22,984 bases of DNA, from positions 1 to 22,984 of the forward strand of contig AJFK01000376.1 of the NCBI GenBank assembly GCA_000467715.1, in the 5' to 3' direction. Positions 1 through 9,516 of this stretch are shown piece by piece. Position 1 is the stretch's first letter; every line of letters starts with the position of its first letter. The position numbers and the translations under genes were made by a program. Below the pieces are notes generated by a model. It was not told the DNA's origin. It did not search any database and saw only the letters and a list, made by a program, of their open reading frames with translations. The DNA is from Hysterium pulicare CBS 123377 (lineage: Eukaryota > Ascomycota > Dothideomycetes > Hysteriales > Hysteriaceae).

Positions 1-30
1 TAATTCCTGCAATTGTTAATTCCTGCAATT
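1..30. repeat. 14-bp direct repeat at window start
   Basis: The 14-base unit TAATTCCTGCAATT occurs at 1-14 and again at 17-30, separated by two bases. It is AT-rich and non-coding. With only two copies at the edge of the window it may be the tail of a longer repeat or a simple local duplication. Confidence 0.6.
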
Positions 31-145
31 TTTAAGCATTCTGATATATACGCCACTATGATGAAAACTACAGTGTTATAGAGCTAAGGAGAATGAATGG
101 GACAGTTGCTTAAGCTTTTGTGTGGACGTTCCTTGACGTACGAAG

Positions 146-1383
146 ATGTCATGGCATTCTCCCATCAACCCAGACCCACCCTACACTACCTACAGTGAAG
201 GTTTTGATTCAACCATCAAGGATTCCCAGAGCAAGCAGCGGCCAATGCCGTCCTCCTCCAGAAACTTTACAGCAAAGCGCCAGTGCCTCGAGGACACGCA
301 GCAAGACCAGCCCGCCCATGTGCCGCAGTCGACTAACTTGGGCAATCTTGTATCGGAGTGTAGTCATAATGTAGTGGATTGTCACAGGGCTATGTGTGAG
401 AAGCATCTGAAAGATATCGTAGGTCGAACGATCTTGGAGTTCAAGAAATCAATGGGAATCTGCGCCATACTCGAATTTGAGCAGGCAACTCCACCGAATG
501 AAGCAGCCCCCATGGTTTTCATTACTCCAGATACATCATTTTGGATAAAAACGCCCTTGCAAGTTCGCGAGCAGATATACATATACACTATAGATCTATC
601 CCAATCATCCAAGTTAAAGGATCATGACGGTGGAAAGGACCCAAGGTTCCCAGGCTTCCTACCCACAGTATACTACAAGAGCAAGCCTCTTGTTCTTGAA
701 TGAGTACCTGTTTTCATTTGTGGCACGAGATTCACTATGGTCAAAAGCTTGTCGTTCTTCTACCTGTTTCTGCGAACGATACCCAACGAAAAGGGATATA
801 AAGCTGTCAAGAAGATATAAGTTGACTTATTCATTGCAGTTCGTGTATCTCAATACCTATGATTCAGAGCTGCTTATCTCTCCGGTACATTGCCTTGATG
901 ATTCATAATTGCGGATTCTACGAGAAAATCCTGCCCGGAAGTCCAGACTTTCATCCTCCCGGACAGCTAAAGAAGAAGCATCATACAAATCGCCTTACCG
1001 AATCATTATTGGATTTAAGTTAGAGAAACTACTCAATTGATGGAGATGGAGAATATGATCGTGCGAAGAAGTTCACATCACTTCTGTTGCGATGGTGTCT
1101 TCGGAGGTAATCCGGTTCTTATTTACCTAAGGCTCAAAGATTGTTTGTGAGTGAATTCAAGTCAAGAAAGCGTAACGTCAAGGTTGAGCTTCGCTTGAAA
1201 GTTATCATGGGCACATTCAACTCCAAAGGACTCATGCAAAGCAGAAGTGAGGTGAGACTTAAGAAGCACTTGACGTTGCAGCGGATCCACGGAAAGTGTA
1301 AAATGTCAATTATGCACATGAGATCCCTAGATTATTTACAAATGTTAGTAACTGTGAGGCTGTTCACCGACTGCAAATTATGA
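146..1383 (+). pseudogene. Decayed hypothetical gene with stops and frame changes
   Basis: The first part (146-703) is an open frame of 185 codons. It contains FWIKTPLQVREQIYIYTI, reminiscent of the P-x-E-[IL]-R-x-x-IY motif that opens many expanded fungal hypothetical families (2EXR/F-box-like), followed by FLPTVYYKSKPLVLE. A TGA at 701-703 interrupts the frame, yet the same frame goes on with protein-like sequence (VPVFICGTRFTM, LFLRTIPNEKGYKAVKKI) to a TAA at 818-820. Protein-like sequence then continues one frame over (SLQFVYLNTYDSELLI, stop 906-908). It moves to a third frame from about 901 (CGFYEKILPGSPDF), with stops at 1021-1023 and 1108-1110, and ends with FVSEFKSRKRNVKVELRLKV. No introns were found that would remove these breaks. 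I read it as one gene of a large Dothideomycete family that has decayed. The alternative is a short real gene ending at 703. The family resemblance is from memory of sequence style, not a search. Confidence 0.5.
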
Positions 1384-1531
1384 TCGTACGTTGTGGATGA
1401 GATGATCATGCGGAACCATCCCATTTTGGCATCTCACTTCACCTCAAGAAACGCTCGGACCTCTTCAATATGAAAGAACTTCCATCATCTTGACAAGCCC
1501 TCCCAAGAGCTCTCGTTCACAGATCGCGAAG

Positions 1532-2615
1532 ATGGCCAACACACCTCCGGAGAAAGCGATCTTTAAGTCGTTAGACCGGTAAGACCCCGTCTAGACTCCG
1601 AATCACGCACTAAACTAGTTTCTAACCTAACAGGATATACACAACTGGCTTGTTTTCCGACTTCAAGATTGTATGTGGGAACGAAGTTTACAATGTGCAC
1701 AAAGCCATCATTTGCTCTCGCTCCGAGTATTTCATGAAGGCATGCCAGTTTGGAAAGGTGAGTCAGGAACTCTAACGACCTTGCAGTACATGGACTGACC
1801 GAGCAATGGAGCAGGAGGCAGAAGAAAGCAAAATTACTTTTCCCACCGAGGAACCCGAACACATCAAATGTATGGTGGAGTTCATGTACAAGAACACTTA
1901 TACTTCGCCTCTGAGATCAAGCGGAAATGCCCTGGACTCGACGTCGAGAAGAATGGACCTTTTCTACGATGGCGTTGACTTCCCATCCTATATTCGTGGT
2001 GTTGGTCCCAGTATCGACGTAGCCTACAGCTTGGAAAAGTCCACCGGTGTAGACACCGAGTTTGCTATAAGGATTATGGGCAATGAAAATCGGCGTCGAG
2101 TAAGCGGTGAGGCCAATTAACCTGGCAACTAATACGTGCTAACGCGCCAATTGATTCCCTCGTCTCAGCATACGGATTTAAAAGGTGAGATTGAAGAGTT
2201 GTCTCTCAAATGTCAAAGCGCGCTATGGAACTTTTTCGACTCAGTTGAAGCGAAACTATGCATAGCCCGGGAAGAGCCTCCTCCGAACGATCTCATCTTC
2301 GACGCGAACATGTACGCTATCGCCGACAAATACTGCATCTCCGGTCTCAAAGAATTCATCCGACGTAGATTCGGTCCGCAATGTGTCATATACTATGACA
2401 CCCCGGAGCTCATCACTGCTATTGACATAGTCTGCACTACAACTCCAGAGAGCGACTTGGGGCTGCGGAAGATTTTGGGAGATCTGATTGGAGACCATTG
2501 GGGTTGGATGTGTACCAACCGCGATATCAATGAAGCACTTTCCAAGCACAGCGGACTGGCGTACTTGGCATTGAGGAAATTGGGTCTTCGAACTTGTCCT
2601 AATTTGAGCGCCTGA
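1532..2615 (+). CDS. BTB/POZ domain protein, tandem copy 1
   Basis: Four exons: 1532-1578, 1634-1757, 1815-2099 and 2169-2615, giving 300 aa. Donors are GTAAGA, GTGAGT and GTAAGC, acceptors CAG, with a CTAAC branch in intron 3; all junctions keep frame. The BTB core is in exons 1-3: GLFSDFKIVCGNEVYNVHKA, then IICSRSEYFMKACQFG and EEPEHIKCMVEFMY. These match the classic FSD-x-x-I...HK...L-x-x-RS-x-x-F pattern of fungal BTB proteins. The C-terminal half carries ANMYAIADKYCISGLKEF and GDHWGWMC, the usual helical tail of this group. BTB domains dimerise, and many act as substrate adaptors for Cullin-3 ubiquitin ligases; whether this one does is unknown. There is no signal peptide or membrane segment. 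A close paralog lies directly downstream in the same orientation and a broken third copy beyond it. Confidence 0.9.
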
Positions 2616-2910
2616 GTGATACCTGGCCGCATACAGCTCACTCTGATGGAGTCATGGGATGAGAGTCAATGATCTGTTTCTCGGTCGGGGCCGTGAGTGT
2701 CCAAGAAGTTCTCGTAGCACTCACCCATGCCCCTTACTACTGTAACATATTCGATGATCGAGATGTTCTCGCGAAGCAATGTTGCACGCCTATCACCTAT
2801 GTGGTAGTTCACCTCCAAAGTTTCACTTCACTTGCCAACGCAACTCCCGTCTCACACCCAGTCCAACCACACTCAACATTGCAATATTGCCTGCATTACC
2901 TCAAGCAACG

Positions 2911-4054
2911 ATGTTCATTGCCAAGAGCACTCAGGAAGCTTCAGAGGCTCCGCAAAAAGAATTGATGAGGTCGCTCAAGCAGTGAGTCAAACACGTCATT
3001 CATAGTGCTTTGCGCCTGACATCACAGCCTCCTCACGACGAGCGAATTTTCGGATTTCAAAATCGAGTGCGGCAATGACATCTACGAGGTTCACAAAGCA
3101 GTTATCTGTCCTCGCTCAGAGTACTTCTCCAAAGCGTGTAGATTCGGCAGGGTAAGCAGGATCAGTCCTCAATGCGGACTTGGTCGGATACTAATGCTGC
3201 GACTACGTAGGAAGCGCATGAGAGCAAGATTACTCTGCCGGAAGAAGAACAAGATCTTGTAAAGTGCATGATTTCGTATATCTACACACTGAATTATGAG
3301 CCGCCTCCACAAGCGAACCGAAATGACCTCGAATCGTCTTACAACAAGAGATTACCAGACGTACTGGATGTTTACTTTGAGCACATGGATTCCCTCGAAG
3401 CGTTTAAAGAAAAGGGTATATTGGAGTCTATTGCTGTTTGTAGAAACCTGCATTACAACATCCCTAGTGGCAGTGCGGACATCCAGAAGGCAATGGAGAT
3501 CATCATAGCTGCTAGTCGTGTTGGAGTACGTATTTTAATCGCCCTGGTACTAGAACCAATCTGTTTTTGCTAAAAACTTTCAGGACATATCAATGTCAAA
3601 TGGTGGTAAATGGATGCATGTTGATTTCGACGACCTTCCACTGAGGTGCCAAAGTGCATTATCCAGCTTCACCAACTCAATTCAGCAGTTCGGTCCGTCC
3701 CAACCACAAGCACTTAAGCCCACGCAAAACGATCTATTATTCCATGCGAACATGTACCGTATAGCGGACAAATACTGCATCGCCGGCTTGAAGGAACTAG
3801 TTAAGCCTAGGTTCCACACCGCATGTATCTCCTTCTACCATACACAGGACTTTGTCGCCGCGTTGCGCGTTGTTTATGAGACAACACCGGACAGTGACAT
3901 GGGCTTGAGAAGTATCTGCGCCAGAATCATTGCAGACCATTGGGGGTGGATGTGTAATGATTTAGCAATCAAGGCAGAGCTTCAGAAGCTTAATGGACTC
4001 GCTTTTGAAGTTTTGATGAGGCTGAGTCTTGATGATTGGGACAAGAAGAGGTGA
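2911..4054 (+). CDS. BTB/POZ domain protein, tandem copy 2
   Basis: Four exons: 2911-2981, 3028-3151, 3211-3525 and 3584-4054, giving 326 aa. Introns sit at the same places and phases as in the upstream copy, and exon 2 is 124 nt in both. The BTB core reads SEFSDFKIECGNDIYEVHKA, VICPRSEYFSKACRFG and EQDLVKCMISYIYTL. The tail carries ANMYRIADKYCIAGLKEL and ADHWGWMC, nearly matching copy 1. The middle section, between the BTB core and the tail (encoded by the 3' part of exon 3), is much less alike, so the duplication is not recent. The start was chosen because the ATG follows a stop-free leader and gives an N-terminus of similar length to copy 1. Likely a protein-protein adaptor; the partner cannot be read from the sequence. 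Confidence 0.9.
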
Positions 4055-4640
4055 ATTCATATGCGGAATCTATTCGCAGATTTTTCCCAAGGGCCTCTAT
4101 GCATCTTGACAAGGGCATTGGTTATTGCATCAGACATTTCTTATATGGTTACAAGTATACTTCTTTATGTAGTACCTAGTGGACTGAAACAATGCCCCTA
4201 GCGTAGCTACGTAGGACAGGGCATTAGGCATGCAACTTAGTTTCTCGCTTGCCTTTTCTGAAGATATCGTCACGAGCTTTCGTGACTTGGACAGTCTTAT
4301 GGATAAGCTCCTCCCTGAAATCTCTTAAGAGATATGTCTTGAGCCAAAGAACGGACACCGATACGAAGTAGCAATCGTTCGCTGCATGCTTCGCTGATAC
4401 TATTCTCCTTCCCATTCCTCATTCGCCTCGTAACCATGCTAAAATCGCCACACGAGTAAATCTTTCCACATTCACCGTCTACTCGTGAGCCCGAGCTTCA
4501 ACCCTATCCTTCCGACGTCAGCCTCACGGAGTCCTCTCAGCTTTTACTGACTTCGTTCAGAGGTTAGTCAAGCTGCATTACCCAAGAGGTCACACGGACT
4601 TCCGAAGGGAGCGCCAACGAAGCCTGCCGACGACTAAGTT
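4055..4640. other. Intergenic, no gene seen
   Basis: No supported coding frame was found on either strand between the second BTB gene and the BTB relic. The longest open frame (4224-4415, minus) has no recognisable features and no partner exon. Confidence 0.5.
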
Positions 4641-4683
4641 CCAATACGATCTACCTTTAATGGATTATTCCTAACCATCATAG

Positions 4684-4903
4684 GCATGAGCGAATGAAAA
4701 AGCCAACGGTCTTCAAAAATCATCTGCGGCGAGGATGAGCTCGATGTACACAGAATATGCGGACGTTCGGAGTATCTTGCAACGGCTTGCAAGTTTGGAA
4801 AGTACGTATGATAAGAGCAAAAGGCTGTTGGCATAGACATACATATGCTGACCATATATTTCTGGGGTAGGAGGCGGAAGAGTGCAGTGATGTATGCTTC
4901 TAG
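4684..4903 (+). pseudogene. Broken third copy of the BTB gene
   Basis: After a plausible old acceptor (CTAACCATCATAG) the sequence encodes, in one frame, KIICGEDELDVHRICGRSEY followed by LATACKFGK. This aligns with the second exon of the two upstream BTB genes (KIVCGNEVYNVHKA, SRSEYFMKACQFGK) but lacks two codons in the middle. A TGA at 4695-4697 lies in frame upstream. The exon ends in a donor-like GTACGT (4802), and after a 69-nt intron-like stretch (CTGAC branch, GGGTAG end at 4870) comes EAEE, the same four residues that open exon 3 of BTB copy 1. The frame hits TAG at 4901-4903 and similarity then ends. The first exon and all of the C-terminal half are missing or unrecognisable. Confidence 0.75.
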
Positions 4904-5855
4904 AATTCGAACCTTTCTTCCATGCCCGCTGGTACGAGCATCTCAGCGAGCACCACTTGCACGTAAAGTCACGAACTCAGTTTCCAAGCATCGGAACGAG
5001 ACCGAGTTATTGAGGGGATTGGCTCATCAGTTAGAGCTATCGCGCAATGGTGTGCCGCTCAACGAGGTGAGAATCCGGATTGGCTGTTAGAGAGTGGCCG
5101 AGAGCCGAACACACCGCCGAGCGGAGATCGGCACAGGCGAGAACTAAACTCCAGCAACAGAAGCAAACCACAAAGCTGCCGAGAGTGGATTCGGACGAAG
5201 ACAAGAAGAGGGCATCTCGGCGAACTCTGCAAGGACTCTTGAGTAGTTGCCATGGGGTGAAACGCGTTACCCGCGCAGAGCCTGCACTTTTCATACACGG
5301 CCAAGTGAACAGGAACTCATCCCCATCAACACCGAGACCTCTGGCATTCGTACTGCCGTCCGCCCTCGATGCAAAGAGTATCTTCAATTCTATCTCAAGC
5401 ATCTTGCGGAGGAAGTCTGCTTTCTTAACTGACATCCGTGTTGGATCGAAGAATTCTCTCGTCAGCACTCCACCATGAGCAGCATAGAGTAAGTGCTGAC
5501 AACTACCAGTATGTTCAATACCAGTAATTGTAATTTCGACGGCAATCCACATTGCACAGAGCATTGGACTCTACAAGATCGTTGGAAGGCCAACTTTCAC
5601 AGCTGGAAGCGCACAAAGACACCAGGAAATGATCGGAAGAGAACATAGGAAACGAGGGTGGTGCCAGATGATGATGCAAGACCACGTCGCAACACCGTTC
5701 TCGGATTCTTATTGTAGAGATTCATCCACACAAACCAGTCCATGCCCGAAGCTGGTTGTTGTAGCTATCAATCTGGCCCTTCACTGCTTTATACAAGGTG
5801 CGTATCAACCTCTCACTCGTCTCAAGTGCATTCAAATCAACTGCCTCGGATCATC
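4904..5855. other. No supported gene; open frames on both strands
   Basis: The longest frames are 5037-5564 on the minus strand (175 codons, starting MLCAMWIAVEITITGIEH) and 5080-5478 on the plus strand. They overlap in antisense. Neither has a recognisable domain, a signal peptide or a convincing partner exon. The plus strand has a Lys/Arg/Gln-rich stretch (KLQQQKQTTKLP, then DEDKKRASRRTLQ) that could be a worn exon of the BTB relic's neighbour. I do not call a gene here. Confidence 0.4.
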
Positions 5856-6200
5856 ATGATCCGCCTATCTCTTGTTCAAACCTTTCAGTCCCTGTCCTTC
5901 AGTCTGGCGATATCTACCTATGCTACAGCAGCTACCACGATTCTGAGGGAGCATAAAAGGATCGTCCTCGATGGCACTCTCCGGTACGTATCGCCGCAAC
6001 CATCGTTCTTTTTAGGCCACTAGCCACTTGATGGGGAAAACATCACAGCTGGTCTGGCTGCCCATTAATTTCACAATTTTTCCAACAGCGGAAACACGTC
6101 TACGCATCACAGCCAACTACCACTCTCTTTACCTACCAGAAACAGCTCCCCAGAGTATAAAGAAACCCCTATTTGCCTTTTACTGTCTCTCCATTCTTAG
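5856..6200 (+). CDS. Weak candidate small secreted peptide
   Basis: Possible two-exon frame: 5856-5983 and 6089-6200, 79 aa, intron with GTACGT donor and TTTTCCAACAG acceptor. The N-terminus is hydrophobic (LSLVQTFQSLSFSLAIS, then TYATAA), which could be a signal peptide with cleavage after an Ala. The rest (TILREHKRIVLDGTLR, then Ser/Thr/Pro-rich) matches nothing known to me and has a single Cys. The case rests only on the splice signals and the leader, so this may be chance. Confidence 0.2.
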
Positions 6201-6627
6201 ACCGCAGTCCACTGAGTCTTGGCACGAAACCTTTTACGCAAGCACCTTGCATAATGCATTACGCTTGTTGTTCGTGGTGACTTGCTATTTGTTTCCTTGC
6301 TGTAAAACTGATTTATGTCAGACTTTCGATTGGATTCGAATTTACGTTATGGCGACTTACCTTAATCCTTCATTTAAGACTGGCCCCAGATTTCTTGCGA
6401 AGACTTGATCCAGAATGATCACATCAAAGGTCAGCGTAACTCGTCGTTTAGGAATGGTTCTAATGTGAAACTGTGATCTTGTAGTTGGCACTTGTTTCGT
6501 TTTCATGCCTTTGTTTTCCTTCCTTTGTGTCTGGTTGTCAATGACCTAGATGTCTCAGACACTTTCTTGTCGAGAGTGGATGTCGCACAGAGAGACAATG
6601 CCAGAACTTACAGATGGAAAGCATGGC
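6201..6627. other. Intergenic, upstream of Elf1-like gene
   Basis: No coding frame with support. This is probably the promoter region of the gene starting at 6792. Confidence 0.4.
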
Positions 6628-6633
6628 TATAAA
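6628..6633 (+). promoter_or_regulatory. Possible TATA box of the Elf1-like gene
   Basis: TATAAA lies about 160 bases before the proposed start codon at 6792, followed by a pyrimidine-rich stretch (6672-6700). The distance is within the range of fungal promoters with a leader. The evidence is the motif only. Confidence 0.25.
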
Positions 6634-6703
6634 GTACAAAATATTCCCTATGGTCTACCCTTACACTGCAGGCTCTCTTCTTTTCGCCTGAACTGCTCTT
6701 TGC

Positions 6704-6735
6704 AAGCCACAAGCCACAAGCCACAAGCCACAAGC
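6704..6735. repeat. 7-bp tandem repeat (AAGCCAC)4 plus partial
   Basis: Four perfect copies of AAGCCAC run from 6704 to 6731, followed by AAGC. The array sits in the probable 5' untranslated leader of the Elf1-like gene, about 55 bases before its start. It may vary in copy number between strains. Confidence 0.85.
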
Positions 6736-6791
6736 AATTCCGCGAATCTCGATCCCAATTGAAAAATATCAGCAGCATCGCAATCTAAGCT

Positions 6792-7212
6792 ATGGTAAGT
6801 ACATAGCCAGCTTGCCTTACTATTCATGATATCTAACAAAACACTAGCCTTCTTACTTCAGACACAGGTTCAGACGTAGGGCTCCTCGAAATGTAAGACA
6901 ACTCTTTCCCCCACTCTTCTACTTAATACTAAAATCCTCATCCAAGAACCGATTGCCAACTACATTCGACTGCGTTATCTGCGGTGGGTCGAAATCCGTC
7001 CAGGTCGAAATGGATCGACGAGTCAAGCTTGGAAGGCTGAGATGCAGAGATTGTGGAGAGAATTACCAGAGATCAATCGAGAGTAGGTTTCCCTCTCCAT
7101 GCTGATCATGCTTTCTACGGAAGTGCTCACATATTGGTAAATAGGTTATGAGCATGAGGTCGATGTGCATGCGGACTGGGTTGATGAATGCCACAGCCAG
7201 AACCGCTGTTAG
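6792..7212 (+). CDS. Divergent Elf1/ELOF1-type transcription elongation zinc-ribbon protein
   Basis: Four small exons: 6792-6794 (start codon only), 6848-6892, 6947-7082 and 7145-7212, giving 83 aa. Introns are 53, 54 and 62 nt, with donors GTAAGT, GTAAGA and GTAGGT; intron 1 has a CTAAC branch. Exon 3 reads LPTTFDCVICGG, then RVKLGRLRCRDCGENYQRSI; exon 4 reads EVDVHADWVDEC. This follows the Elf1 family signature in order: LxTTFxCxxC, GxLxCxxCGxxxQ, and a VDVYxDWVDxC ending with the same spacing. The four zinc cysteines (CxxC twice) are all present. Elf1 binds RNA polymerase II near the DNA entry channel and helps elongation through chromatin and at DNA damage. The N-terminus is Arg-rich (FRHRFRRRAPR) instead of the usual MGKRK-type basic tail, and many otherwise constant core residues differ. 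It may be a second, specialised copy; the canonical gene is not in this window. The first exon is the least certain part. Confidence 0.8.
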
Positions 7213-7695
7213 ACGACGCGTATGCCACTGATGGCACATCTCTCATTTGGTGTGTAAGAGAAGGGTGTTTCTTAGATTCGGTTTTGTCACAGGGTTGTTC
7301 GTTGTTATTCTACCAAATCTGCTAGAACTCTAAGATAACTCGCTCTAACCTTCATTGGTTGGCATGTTATCCTGGGGTTTGATCCAATAGCACTACTCAA
7401 CTACATAACAAGACTAGTATATATATTATTCTCATGATGCTGTACTGGGCCACTTGCGTTCTAGTTCCTTTTCCTTTTTCAAATTTCATCAGATAATGAT
7501 GGCTATCAGCGGTCGAAGAATCTTCATGTTACTAAATTCACGGCATTGATGTAAGACGGGATGATATGTGTCAAGTATTTCAATTTAGTTACGGTCTATC
7601 GAAACGTCAGGTTTCAGCTAGCATTGAGCGTAGTCAAGCAGCTTCGAGCCAGCTTCAAGCAGCGTAAAACGCCGCGAAACAACGGAGTCCTGAGT
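7213..7695. other. Convergent intergenic region, no gene seen
   Basis: This lies between the stop of the plus-strand Elf1-like gene and the stop of the minus-strand coiled-coil gene, so it should hold both 3' untranslated regions. It is AT-rich in 7380-7520 and has no coding frame of note except 7561-7827, which overlaps the minus gene in antisense. Confidence 0.5.
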
Positions 7696-8797
7696 CTACC
7701 GTTCGGCAAGGTGCGTCGCAACAGACTCAATTTGGTCTTGCGTCTGGCGATGCATAACCCCGTTGTGAATACCATGTGTCTCGCACATCGACTTCAGCTC
7801 CTGAATGCCAGAAGAAAAGGTATCTAGAGACTGTTGGTGCTTAGCGCCATTGCTGACTCCAAGCTGTTCAATCTTAGACTTTACTTCATCAACCCTTGCA
7901 CCTAACTCTACTGCAGAGATAACCTCCTGAAGGCCTTTCTTAAGACGCTCGTCTCGAGCGTTCGCATCAGCTATAGCATCTTCATGCTTGGCGCAGATGT
8001 GTTCATGCTTAATGCAGAGGTTCTCATGCTTGGTGTAGAGGTCCTCATGCTTGGTACAAAGGTCCTCATGCTTGGTGCAGAGGTCCTCATGCTTGGCGCA
8101 GAGGTCCTCATGCTTGCTGTAGAGGTCTTCATACTTTGTGCAGAGATCTTGAAGCAGATCATGCGTATGAACTAGCGTGTTCGATTCGAGCGCTTTACGC
8201 TCCTCTGTCTCCTTTTTCTGCTCCTCTGCCTCCTTTTTCCGCTCCTCTGCCTCCTTTCTCTGCTCCCCCGCCTCCTTTTTCCGCTCCCCTGCCTCTTCCT
8301 CTAACTTTTCTAGCCGCTCAAACACTTGGCTGGTGGTTTTTAACGCGTAAGCGTTTATTCGATTCATATTGGCATCGTAGTGAATTTTGAACCGCGATAC
8401 TGTTTCGTAAAAATCGACGAATTCGTCTTGAACTATACGTGCTCGTTCATTAGTATGATAGATATCTGCATCAAAGTTCCACTTGGATGCGTACAGCCGC
8501 GTCTGCCGCTTTGCTTCATCTTCATCCTCTCTCTCCGCCCGTGCCAAACGATGCAACATGTCGCCTGGAGACATTGGAGCTAAACGGTAAAGTGATCTGT
8601 TGTAGTGGAGAGTATTCTTACCAGAGAATAGTGAAATCCACTTGAAGCCTGAAGTTGTTTGGGGTTTGCGAGGTTATGCTTGCCTGAATATTCTTACCGT
8701 GAGCTTTGTAAAGATTGCTCGAGCTGTTTGGATCGCAGATCTGGAGCTTTGTAGGTTCGGAGAAGTTGTTCTGGTCTGAAGAAGTCTGAGACAACAT
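7696..8797 (-). CDS. Coiled-coil protein with two heptad-repeat arrays
   Basis: Two exons on the minus strand: 8797-8698 and 8648-7696, joined over a 49-nt intron (GTAAGA donor, ACTTCAG acceptor), giving 350 aa. The splice brings LYKAHG and FKWISLFSGKNTLHYN into one frame; without it the long frame would start only at 8574. The N-terminal 150 residues are mixed and have no recognised domain (MSPGDMLHRLARAERE, KWNFDADIYHTNERARIVQD). Residues about 154-188 hold five Lys/Glu-rich heptads of the type ERKKEAE. Residues about 204-259 hold eight heptads of the type TKHEDLC. A further helical tail follows (LKKGLQEVISAVELGARVDEVKSKI as a general pattern). A 7-residue period encoded by 21-bp units predicts a long coiled coil. 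No signal peptide or membrane span is seen. I do not recognise the family; a structural or scaffold role is only a guess. Confidence 0.75.
7972..8139. repeat. 21-bp tandem repeat, 8 units, coding for KHEDLCT heptads
   Basis: Eight 21-bp units, on the plus strand of the type TCATGCTTGGTGCAGAGGTCC, code on the minus strand for K-[HY]-E-[DNH]-[LI]-[CY]-x. The inner units are almost identical at DNA level and the outer ones have drifted, the usual pattern of a coding minisatellite growing from its centre. The regular unit also keeps an antisense frame open, which I do not take as a gene. Confidence 0.9.
8185..8289. repeat. 21-bp tandem repeat, 5 units, coding for ERKKEAE heptads
   Basis: Five 21-bp units, on the plus strand of the type CTCCTTTTTCCGCTCCTCTGC, code on the minus strand for [EG]-E-[RQ]-[KR]-K-E-[AT]. 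They lie 45 bases from the second array in the same gene, with the same period but no sequence in common. Confidence 0.85.
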
Positions 8798-9516
8798 TTC
8801 CGGCCTTTTTATACCACATCCAGAACGACGATGTGTAGACACAACGGTCTTAATATGCTCGTTATTATGAACTCTATAATGTTCTATATAGCATGTTTGG
8901 CTAGTGTGGTTGAATATGCTACCGATTTGGTTGTTCGGATAGGGGAGTGGCGTGGATGTAGTCGCCTCACGCTCTTGGATCATGCACAAAACTATTGTTT
9001 GAAGGACCTTGAACTTCTTATGAATGCAGTATATCTTTGTCCAAGGTAGTCTGTGCTAGAAGAAGGCTTTGGTCTGAAGAAGGCTTTTGGATAAAGAAGT
9101 TTTGTTGAAAGAAGCCGTTCTTTATAGTCTTACATCGACAGTTGCCGATCAAAGGAACCTGAGAGGGCGACTAACAAAGAATAAGAAGGGTATATGGCAA
9201 TGCATGGTTCGCCACGTTCATTGCTGGTCGGATGCCTTTGACTTGCGTTGGAAGCTGGAGATTACTGGGGGCTCATGATTATTGTCGATGTCTCTTTAAG
9301 GGAGACCTGCGTAGTTGAGAAGCAAGAATATCCAATAGGCAGATAAATGATTCGTAAGTACAGAGGCCTGCCGCAGCTAAATCCCGAGAACCGATCTCTC
9401 TTTCTTCTCGCTTCCTGAATACCCCCTACACCTTTAATGCCTTCAACGTCCACCTTCCATTCAATGTCAGCCTTGGCCTTGAATTTAGCTCGCCTAGCAT
9501 TCTCTACGATGGCACC
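8798..9516. other. Upstream region of coiled-coil gene, no gene seen
   Basis: Probable promoter of the minus-strand coiled-coil gene and 3' region of the glycosyltransferase gene. The 12-mer GGTCTGAAGAAG occurs at about 8773 (inside the start of the coiled-coil gene) and again at about 9070. Open frames here (8831-9049, 9087-9278) show no domain or splice support. Confidence 0.4.

Noticed and set aside
5037-5564. 175-codon minus-strand frame
   Set aside because: No domain, no homology I recognise, and overlapping open frames on the plus strand; possible but unsupported.
7984-8175. Plus-strand frame with MLGAEVLMLG repeats
   Set aside because: It is the antisense shadow of the 21-bp repeat that codes for KHEDLCT heptads on the minus strand.
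8580-8621. Possible 42-nt intron in the coiled-coil gene (GTAAGA...TTTAG)
   Set aside because: It is shorter than the others here, and its 14 codons are stop-free and in frame, so it was kept as coding.
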